Below, piece by piece: positions 25,611 through 30,628 of a DNA stretch of 42,124 nt. Source of the stretch: a virus; IMG/VR virus record IMGVR_UViG_3300042554_001816, positions 1 through 42,124 of that record, one strand, 5' to 3'. Each line of letters opens with the position of its first letter. Positions within the stretch are counted from its first letter, which is position 1. The translations under genes were made by a program, and so were the position numbers. Below the pieces are notes generated by a model. The model ran no database searches. It was not told where the DNA came from and saw only the letters and a program-made list of their open reading frames with translations.

Positions 25611-25825
25611 TAGGAGAAAACAATTCGTAGAAATCCAGGTAGCCGTTGCATCTTCTCTTTTTTGTCCCGAGCGTGCTTTGCAGCTCCATCAGGCAATTCC
25701 ACTTCTACCGTGAAAAATCTGTGCCCGCAATTAAGACACTTCCGCTGGCGCAATACTGATTCCGCCGTGTCATGACAGGTGCGATACACACCCAGCCTTG
25801 ACGACCCGCACTCAGGACACTGCAT
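25610..25825 (-). CDS. NrdR-type zinc-ribbon protein lacking the ATP-cone
   Basis: The ATG at 25825, giving MQCPECGSSRLGVYRTCHD, is chosen because it matches the NrdR N-terminus; an upstream start would overlap ThyX more. 71 aa. 'CPECGS' and 'VLRQRKCLNCGHRFFTVEVE' reproduce the NrdR zinc ribbon almost exactly, but the roughly 90-residue ATP-cone that senses dATP/ATP is missing. Cellular NrdR represses ribonucleotide reductase genes. No reductase gene is in this window, so it may act on host promoters or be a generic DNA-binding ribbon. It overlaps thyX by 14 bases. Confidence 0.7.
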   Translation of the reverse strand: MQCPECGSSRLGVYRTCHDTAESVLRQRKCLNCGHRFFTVEVELPDGAAKHARDKKEKMQRLPGFLRIVFS

Positions 25826-26444
25826 CGAACACAGCCTCCGCAATTACAGGAAATTGCCGCGCAAAAATCTGCTGGCACTCCAGGGCAATCTGCTGGTGCT
25901 CCAGCTGCGTCCCGTTCGCACTCCGCAGTTGGATGTAGTGGATCCAGCTACGCAAAGTACCGTGCATGTACATCGTGGTCGGCGTACATAGCGGCAAAAC
26001 TCTACGTGCCGTCTCCTTAGCCATACCCGCATCCAACAGCATCTGGTACACCCGATAACTGTCAGACAACACTTCCCCAATCGTCTCCGCCCACTGCTGC
26101 TGGCGCAAAGGATCTACACCATCAACACTGTTCTGCCGATTCGTGACATCCTGCAGTCGCTGGTGCGGAATCTCTGCCGGTGAAGTCTGCGCGTAGCGAG
26201 TCGAAAACTCCTGGAACGAGAACGATCTGTGCCGCAAGATCTGGGCAGCAATGTCGCGCTCAGTGTCAATCTGCACGCACATTGAAGCCATCTCGAACGG
26301 GCTCCAGTGCTGGTGCTTAATCAAATACCTCAACAGCTTTGGAGCGGTCTTGTTGTTATCCGCATTTTCAGGATTAGACACCCTGGCCATGCGAACAATC
26401 AGCCGCTCCGCATCAGGCGTGCAATGCACAAAAGAAACAGTCAT
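25812..26444 (-). CDS. thyX: FAD-dependent thymidylate synthase ThyX
   Basis: The protein is 210 aa from ATG 26444, which overlaps the preceding TGA (TGATG). It converts dUMP to dTMP using methylene-tetrahydrofolate and FAD/NADPH. The ThyX motif RHRxxSxxExSxRY is present at residues 71-84 ('RHRSFSFQEFSTRY'). 'RVSNPENADN' and 'HWSPFEMASM' are also typical of the N-terminal half. Next to dCTP deaminase it forms a dTTP supply unit for replication. Length matches the family (about 200-250). Confidence 0.95.
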   Translation of the reverse strand: MTVSFVHCTPDAERLIVRMARVSNPENADNNKTAPKLLRYLIKHQHWSPFEMASMCVQIDTERDIAAQILRHRSFSFQEFSTRYAQTSPAEIPHQRLQDVTNRQNSVDGVDPLRQQQWAETIGEVLSDSYRVYQMLLDAGMAKETARRVLPLCTPTTMYMHGTLRSWIHYIQLRSANGTQLEHQQIALECQQIFARQFPVIAEAVFDAVS

Positions 26445-26683
26445 CAGTCTTTGTAAGGAGCACAAGCAAGTTTGTTAATCAGCCGGTTCAAATACCAGCG
26501 AGCCTTCATGAAATCCTCCAGCGGATCCTTCTTAAGCCACGCCCTGCTGACGTACTTAATAACCTGCCACTGCAGCCCACCAACCACAGCATCTGGAGCC
26601 GACTTCACCCAGTCCTCAATTACATCAATGACCTCAACTTTACCGCTGTTGTAATGAATCGGATGATCTACGGAATCACTCAT
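26444..26683 (-). CDS. DUF3310 (SaV-like) protein
   Basis: The protein is 79 aa. 'HPIHYNSGKVEVIDVIEDW' and 'GGLQWQVIKYVSRAWLKKDP' with 'EDFMKARWYLNRLI' are the hallmark motifs of DUF3310, a small phage protein often sitting among nucleotide metabolism genes and sometimes annotated nucleotide kinase-like, without firm proof. It overlaps Dcd (ATGA) and ThyX (TGATG), so all three are translated together. Confidence 0.85.
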   Translation of the reverse strand: MSDSVDHPIHYNSGKVEVIDVIEDWVKSAPDAVVGGLQWQVIKYVSRAWLKKDPLEDFMKARWYLNRLINKLACAPYKD

Positions 26684-27192
26684 CCCTTCGATCCCTGCAC
26701 GGTCGTGTCGCCGTAATACCGCCCCGTCACCGAGTAGTCCCTACTTGGCAACATCGACAATCTGTGGAACACCAGCTGAGCTATCCGCATCCCCGGCCAA
26801 AGCGGAACCGGGTGCATAGTCCGCGCATTCTGCAGCTCCAAGGTCAGCCGCCCCTTGTAACCAGGATCGACATACCCTGCCAGCAAATGCTCAATACCCT
26901 CCCTGGCACGACTCGACTTAAGCGTCAGCTGCCCAGCAATACAGTCAGGCAGATAAAACTCCTCCAGCGTCTCAGCCAGCACAAACTCATGCGGCTGGAG
27001 CATGTACGGCTTGTCCTTACTGCAGTCCGCAATCGAGTACGGCACCATGCTGTAACTGGTCGGAATCTCCACCAGCAAGTTGTCACCAAGTCTCACGTCG
27101 AGACTCGCCGGATTCACCAGCTCTTGATCAAAAGGAGTTACAAGACCCCGGCGAACCAGGGTCAAGATCTCCACGTCAGGGAGAATCGTCAC
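26680..27192 (-). CDS. dcd: dCTP deaminase
   Basis: The GTG at 27192, three bases after the upstream stop, gives 170 aa beginning MTILPDVEILTLVRRGLVTP. 'NPASLDVRLGD' (27-37), 'KSSRAREGIEHLLAGYVDPG' (92-111) and 'GRLTLELQN' with catalytic Glu119 are diagnostic. The C-terminal 'GRYYGDTTVQG' is the flexible active-site lid. It deaminates dCTP to dUTP, feeding dUMP to ThyX after a dUTPase step; whether this enzyme also hydrolyses dUTP (bifunctional type) cannot be told by eye. Confidence 0.92.
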   Translation of the reverse strand: MTILPDVEILTLVRRGLVTPFDQELVNPASLDVRLGDNLLVEIPTSYSMVPYSIADCSKDKPYMLQPHEFVLAETLEEFYLPDCIAGQLTLKSSRAREGIEHLLAGYVDPGYKGRLTLELQNARTMHPVPLWPGMRIAQLVFHRLSMLPSRDYSVTGRYYGDTTVQGSKG

Positions 27193-27194
27193 GC

Positions 27195-27581
27195 TCAGCC
27201 CACCGACTCGGCTGTCTGCTGGAGCGCAACACTCTTCCAAGTCCTGCCGAACTTGATGTTGTTGATGGTGGTGCTATGCACGCCAAACTCCGTCGCAATC
27301 TTGGCCACCGACTTACCGCCAGTTGCCAACTGCCGCTTGATCTCCAGCACCTTGCCCTCAGTCAGCAACGACACTCCCCGCCTCCCACGGCTGGATTCAC
27401 GAGTCTTACTTTGAGACTGGGTCTTGCGAGTGATCTTCTCACCGGCAGGCAGCGGGATGGTCTGCTTCGGCTTGGTCAGATCCAGCTCGACGTGCTGGCA
27501 CTGAGTAAGCGCGGCACGGGCCTCGTCAAGAGCTTGCGTGATCAGCTGGAACTGGTGCTCAGAAAGAATGTGCATGTTCAT
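27195..27581 (-). CDS. HTH protein related to homing-endonuclease DNA-binding domains
   Basis: The protein is 128 aa; the ATG overlaps the previous TGA (ATGA). The N-terminal 35 residues are helical; a basic linker follows ('KITRKTQSQSKTRESSRGRR'). The C-terminal part 'LTEGKVLEIKRQLATGGKSV' with 'AKIATEFGVHSTTINNIKFG' and RTWKSV is the HTH that usually ends NUMOD/HNH homing nucleases. The HNH gene at 38697 ends in the same pattern. Here no nuclease is attached, so it is an orphan DNA-binding protein, possibly a regulator placed first before dcd-thyX. Confidence 0.75.
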   Translation of the reverse strand: MNMHILSEHQFQLITQALDEARAALTQCQHVELDLTKPKQTIPLPAGEKITRKTQSQSKTRESSRGRRGVSLLTEGKVLEIKRQLATGGKSVAKIATEFGVHSTTINNIKFGRTWKSVALQQTAESVG

Positions 27582-27775
27582 GGTTCAGAACGGGTGCAGT
27601 GTAGTACAGGATCGCCCTCGTGGTCATCCCACTCGGGAACCAGGCAACAACTAAGAAACAGTGCATTGGGGCACAACTCCTTAGCCGTACTGATGGCGTG
27701 AGCAAGGTCACGGGCCATCAGGTGGAGCGGTGTGGCGTGGCTGAAGGCCACGCGGTACAGCTGGAGCGGTTTCAT
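27578..27775 (-). CDS. Small hypothetical protein (65 aa)
   Basis: The ATG at 27775 overlaps the stop of a 37-residue membrane peptide gene; the stop overlaps the HTH gene's ATG. The product reads MKPLQLYRVAFSHATPLHLM, then 'ARDLAHAISTAKELCPNALF' and 'CCLVPEWDDHEGDPVLHC'. A strand-helix-strand pattern is likely. No family is recognised. Confidence 0.5.
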   Translation of the reverse strand: MKPLQLYRVAFSHATPLHLMARDLAHAISTAKELCPNALFLSCCLVPEWDDHEGDPVLHCTRSEP

Positions 27776-27885
27776 GGCAACCTCAGCAGCAACGGCAGCA
27801 GGCGCACGAAGATCGCCTTGATGCACAGTTCAACCGCTGCGCCGAGGGCGAGCAGCAGGGCGAGGGCGAGCAGGGCGTTAAGCAT
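27772..27885 (-). CDS. Tiny hydrophobic membrane peptide (37 aa)
   Basis: The product is MLNALLALALLLALGAAVEL, then CIKAIFVRLLPLLLRLP. It is almost entirely hydrophobic, with one or two membrane helices. The start overlaps the preceding TAA and the stop overlaps the next ATG, the same coupling used by its neighbours, which argues it is real. Possible roles include superinfection exclusion or an antiholin-type activity, but nothing shows which. Confidence 0.5.
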   Translation of the reverse strand: MLNALLALALLLALGAAVELCIKAIFVRLLPLLLRLP

Positions 27886-28354
27886 CGGCACCCTCCACCC
27901 CAGGCACCGGCTCGATAGTTGTTACGCAGTGTCGCTCAATGATCAACTTGTGGGGGCCATCTTGCGAGTAGGTCTGCAGGTAGCGATTGCCTTCTCGTTG
28001 AACATCCTTCAAGCTGTTGGCAGATCCACCGGCCTGCCACTCACCCTCGGCATCATGCAGTTCCCAGGCGTAGTGAACGCCCTCCAGCTGCGGCACCGGC
28101 TCGATGGCGGGGCGGCCCCAGCGGGCGAGGACAGCGCGGCCGTAGGCCAGCCCACCTTCTGGCTGGTCGATGTAGCGAGTTGTCGCCCACATTGTTATCA
28201 ACTCCGCATCCGTCGGCCCCTGCGGCTCGGGCTGGGCCTCCAGGGCGGCGCGGGCGCGGTCGATTGCCACTGATGATGGCAGAGATTTGATGCCATAAGC
28301 CTTTGCGTCGATCTCGTCTATCAGCTCTTGGCACAGCGCACGAAAGTCAGTCAT
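27878..28354 (-). CDS. Hypothetical protein, paralogue A of a tandem pair
   Basis: The ATG at 28354 (MTDFRALCQELIDEIDAKAY) is chosen because the next gene upstream starts with the same motif and overlaps here. 158 aa. Shared blocks with the neighbour are 'MTD(T)FRALC.EL', 'RARAALEAQPEPQG', 'AVLARWGRPAIEPV' and the C-terminal 'PVPGVEG'. The divergent section 'YAWELHDAEGEWQAGGSANS' sits between. Proteins with these blocks are, from memory, frequent in cyanophages. The modules look like short interaction or regulatory segments. Confidence 0.6.
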   Translation of the reverse strand: MTDFRALCQELIDEIDAKAYGIKSLPSSVAIDRARAALEAQPEPQGPTDAELITMWATTRYIDQPEGGLAYGRAVLARWGRPAIEPVPQLEGVHYAWELHDAEGEWQAGGSANSLKDVQREGNRYLQTYSQDGPHKLIIERHCVTTIEPVPGVEGADA

Positions 28355-28583
28355 TGCCACCCTCCACCCCAGGCACCGGCAGCGCCCAGTGGGGCAGCCA
28401 GTGGGTGTACTTCCACTGAGAAGTCCAGTTGTATTCATGGATGTTATACGATGGAATAACTAACTCCCAGAACTCTTCTATTCCGTCAGTCCTCCAAAGC
28501 CAACACTGCCCCTCCGCATCGCAATCCTCCGGCCCCGGCAGGCGCTCACTCACCGACACCGGCTCGATGGCGGGGCGGCCCCA
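28094..28583. repeat. 27-bp direct repeat in the paralogous genes
   Basis: 27 identical bases occur at 28094-28120 and 28557-28583; they encode the shared 'GRPAIEP' block. The similarity continues for about 15 more bases with two differences. Confidence 0.8.
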
Positions 28584-28757
28584 TCGGGCGAGGACGGCCA
28601 ACATCAAATCACTCAGTTCACAGTGGGCTGATTCCAGGCAGCCACCCCTACGCAGCCACGTTGCCCATGGCTCCCTCTCAAAAGCAAAGCACATCAGGTT
28701 TACGTGGTCCGGCGTAAACCCCTGCGGCTCGGGCTGGGCCTCCAGGGCGGCGCGGGC
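28217..28757. repeat. 39-bp direct repeat in the paralogous genes
   Basis: 39 identical bases occur at 28217-28255 and 28719-28757, coding for 'RAALEAQPEPQG'. The identity at DNA level, while the rest of the two genes has diverged, suggests recent duplication, gene conversion or a recombination hot spot. Confidence 0.85.
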
Positions 28758-28856
28758 TCGGGTAACAAGATCGCACTCATGCCCTTCGTACAGCGAGGTG
28801 CGAGCGTGCAGTGCTTCCACCAGCTCAGCGCACAGCGCACGAAAAGTGTCAGTCAT
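28347..28856 (-). CDS. DUF551-like hypothetical protein, paralogue B of a tandem pair
   Basis: The ATG at 28856 overlaps the preceding TGA. 169 aa. The first 100 residues share blocks with paralogue A. The C-terminal 60 residues follow the DUF551 layout: 'SVSERLPGPEDCDAEGQCWL', a Trp-rich middle ('FWELVIPSYNIHEYNWTS') and a 'YTHWLPHWALPVP' ending. DUF551 proteins are common phage accessory proteins of unknown role. Confidence 0.65.
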   Translation of the reverse strand: MTDTFRALCAELVEALHARTSLYEGHECDLVTRARAALEAQPEPQGFTPDHVNLMCFAFEREPWATWLRRGGCLESAHCELSDLMLAVLARWGRPAIEPVSVSERLPGPEDCDAEGQCWLWRTDGIEEFWELVIPSYNIHEYNWTSQWKYTHWLPHWALPVPGVEGGND

Positions 28857-29091
28857 TGCTACCCTCCAGCTCGGCGGCGATGGCGAGGAGTTGTAGACGG
28901 ATCTCAACCATCTTTGTCAGTGGTAATGCTTGATTCCTGTCGCGCCATTCCTCTTCAAGAACTGGCGGCACCACCTGATCCGCAGCAGCTCGCAGGGCGG
29001 CGCCGATTAAGTGTTGCGTGTCACAGTCGGGTTCAGTGTTATCACAAACGGCATCCAGCACCGCCTGCGCGGCGGGGGAGAGTTCAATCAC
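28849..29091 (-). CDS. Small helical hypothetical protein (80 aa)
   Basis: A GTG start at 29091 sits inside the overlap with the upstream membrane peptide gene. The product begins MIELSPAAQAVLDAVCDNTE, then 'HLIGAALRAAADQVVPPVLE' and 'IRLQLLAIAAELEGSND'. It is mostly alpha-helical. A start motif of this type (LSPAAQAVLDA) recurs in phage proteins of the same neighbourhood type, from memory. No function is known. Confidence 0.55.
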   Translation of the reverse strand: MIELSPAAQAVLDAVCDNTEPDCDTQHLIGAALRAAADQVVPPVLEEEWRDRNQALPLTKMVEIRLQLLAIAAELEGSND

Positions 29092-29206
29092 AACAGCACC
29101 TCAGCGTGAAGCAAAGGGCCAGAGCCATCAACGCCAGCCAGGGATGATTGCCGATCGCCAAACAGGCCGTGGCAATCATCAGCGCCCAAATGAGATACCC
29201 CATCAT
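29084..29206 (-). CDS. Tiny two-helix membrane peptide (40 aa)
   Basis: The product is MMGYLIWALMIATACLAIGN, then HPWLALMALALCFTLRCCCD. Two hydrophobic helices join at a His-Pro turn and end in a Cys cluster. Its ATG overlaps the upstream TGA (TGATG) and its end overlaps the next GTG start. It is a second miniature membrane protein in the same operon. A role in the host envelope (exclusion, antiholin) is speculation. Confidence 0.5.
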   Translation of the reverse strand: MMGYLIWALMIATACLAIGNHPWLALMALALCFTLRCCCD

Positions 29207-29463
29207 CAGCGTTTCCCCAGCTCAATTTGTATAGCAGCCTGAAAGTATCCGGCCGTTTTGATCTGCCGGTACGCCGCCCCAGCGTCATCAGTCTTTTTGT
29301 CTTCGAGCGTGGCATACCTATGCCGCGCCTCCTCCAGTGCCGCCAGCGTATCTACATTTAGCAGCTCAAGATCCCGCACCGGCAGCCCTTGAATCTGATC
29401 CAGATACACCGTCTGCCCCAGCAGAAACGACTTGTAAAAAGGAACCATCGTTGTGTCAGTCAT
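29206..29463 (-). CDS. Small hypothetical protein (85 aa)
   Basis: It starts in an ATGA overlap. The product begins MTDTTMVPFYKSFLLGQTVY and continues 'LPVRDLELLNVDTLAALEEA' and 'RHRYATLEDKKTDDAGAAYR'. It has an N-terminal strand region and C-terminal helices, with an acidic/basic pattern suitable for a small dimer. It is part of the 27.6-30.2 kb run of coupled unknown genes. No family is recognised. Confidence 0.5.
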   Translation of the reverse strand: MTDTTMVPFYKSFLLGQTVYLDQIQGLPVRDLELLNVDTLAALEEARHRYATLEDKKTDDAGAAYRQIKTAGYFQAAIQIELGKR

Positions 29464-29750
29464 GCAAAAAACTTGGGGTCTTGGTGCTTGAAGTGGTTGA
29501 GATCCGTGAGACTCAACTTGAGAATCTCGTGAATGGCCGCCCGGGCAAGACGGCTGGAGCTGATCGTATCGCTGGTGGCGAACACATAGATGAGGTGGCG
29601 ATACAGCTGGGTCAGAGTCCGAGCCCGGACCCAGTACGTGTCGCCTGGGATGGGCTCGGTTCCGTAGCTCCAGTCGTCATAGTCCGGCTGGTTCCGAAGC
29701 TCGCGGGCCTCAGTCGCCCCAATCCGACGTGTCGAGTGGAGCCCAGTCAT
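29460..29750 (-). CDS. Small hypothetical protein (96 aa)
   Basis: The ATG at 29750 gives MTGLHSTRRIGATEARELRN and a 41-base overlap with the upstream gene; a start at 29786 would overlap more. The middle has 'DDWSYGTEPIPGDTYWVRAR', then 'TLTQLYRHLIYVFATSDTIS' and a C-terminal helix. No later start codon is suitable. The role is unknown. Confidence 0.45.
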   Translation of the reverse strand: MTGLHSTRRIGATEARELRNQPDYDDWSYGTEPIPGDTYWVRARTLTQLYRHLIYVFATSDTISSSRLARAAIHEILKLSLTDLNHFKHQDPKFFA

Positions 29751-29967
29751 CAATCCTCTCTGAGAGGAGGTCGCGTAGTTCTGCATCAGTTGCAGGAATC
29801 AAATCCTCATCGTGAAGCTCGAAGGAGCCTCGGCACAAGGCAGGCCCCCACTCTTCTGGGTCAAGGTGCGTCTGCGGACGCACGACCACAGCATCATCGA
29901 CAAGCGCCTCAACGACAAGGTAGTCCCCATCAAACTGCAGATCCTCGATGCTCAGTACGCGGCTCAT
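29710..29967 (-). CDS. Small acidic hypothetical protein (85 aa)
   Basis: The ATG at 29967, in an ATGA overlap with the previous gene, gives MSRVLSIEDLQFDGDYLVVE. The chain is rich in Asp and Glu ('ALVDDAVVVRPQTHLDPEEW', 'ELRDLLSERIDDWAPLDTSD'), with few Lys or Arg. Small acidic early proteins often target host enzymes or mimic DNA, but this is only a compositional hint. Confidence 0.5.
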   Translation of the reverse strand: MSRVLSIEDLQFDGDYLVVEALVDDAVVVRPQTHLDPEEWGPALCRGSFELHDEDLIPATDAELRDLLSERIDDWAPLDTSDWGD

Positions 29968-30191
29968 TTGATTTCCTCGGGTGTAGTAGCGATCTTGCCC
30001 AGCCATGCCTGCCACGCGGCATCCAGAAACTCCAGGAGCTCCTGCAGCTCAGCCAGGCGCTTCTTGTGGAGCGAGGCGTTCAGACCGTGATCCTCAGCCT
30101 GCTTGATCTGCTCCTCCAGCACCAGCACCGCCCAAAAGACGGCGTGGTACCAGGTCATCAGCTTGTCGTTGTCAATAACAGTGCTTGCCAT
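29964..30191 (-). CDS. Small helical hypothetical protein (75 aa)
   Basis: It begins MASTVIDNDKLMTWYHAVFW. The rest is a helical bundle or coiled coil ('AVLVLEEQIKQAEDHGLNAS', 'LHKKRLAELQELLEFLDAAW'). It is the first gene of the minus block that lies below the primase operon terminator; TACTACACATG directly precedes the start and may hold a -10-like element (TACACA), although this leaves almost no leader. No family is recognised. Confidence 0.5.
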   Translation of the reverse strand: MASTVIDNDKLMTWYHAVFWAVLVLEEQIKQAEDHGLNASLHKKRLAELQELLEFLDAAWQAWLGKIATTPEEIK

Positions 30192-30248
30192 GTGTAGTAC
30201 AGAAACACGGGGCCCGTTTCTCCGGGCTTGCCCTTAGCGTTACACAGA

Positions 30249-30275
30249 AACAGCCCAGCGTCAAACCGGGCTGTT
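30249..30275 (-). terminator. Terminator after the primase-helicase operon
   Basis: On the minus strand AACAGCCCGG pairs with CTGGGCTGTT (one mismatch) around a 7-base loop, followed by TCTGTGT. It lies 8 bases past the stop of the gene ending at 30284 and separates the primase unit from the 22-30 kb genes. Confidence 0.55.
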
Positions 30276-30283
30276 GCGTTTCT

Positions 30284-30628
30284 TCACACCGGCACCCCTA
30301 GCTCTTCCGGCTGGTACTGGGTCAGCACGCAGACGTCGGCCCCCTGCCTGAGCGCCCCACCCACGATGTAGTGGAACTGAGCCTGCGCGTCCGGGCACTC
30401 AGCGATCTGGTACTCCTCGATCTCGTAAGCCTTGCCCCGGCGGTACCAAGCCACCCTGATAACGGCCAACAGCTCAAAGGGGATGTCGCCCACGGTGTAC
30501 CCCAGCGTGGGCTTTCTGGGCGGCTTGGGCTGGGGCGCATCGGACTTAGCCACTGGATCCCTCCAAAACAGCCATGCGGCAACCCGCAGCAGCCCTGGGA
30601 AAAAGTTAGGCGACGTGAACTGCCCCAT
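30284..30628 (-). CDS. Hypothetical protein downstream of primase-helicase (114 aa)
   Basis: The ATG at 30628 overlaps the primase-helicase TGA (TGATG). The N-terminus 'GLLRVAAWLFWRDPVAKSD' may be a short membrane or amphipathic segment; then 'GDIPFELLAVIRVAWYRRGK' and 'AYEIEEYQIAECPDAQAQFH'. Translational coupling suggests a role in replication or an adaptor for the helicase. No family is recognised. Confidence 0.5.
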   Translation of the reverse strand: MGQFTSPNFFPGLLRVAAWLFWRDPVAKSDAPQPKPPRKPTLGYTVGDIPFELLAVIRVAWYRRGKAYEIEEYQIAECPDAQAQFHYIVGGALRQGADVCVLTQYQPEELGVPV

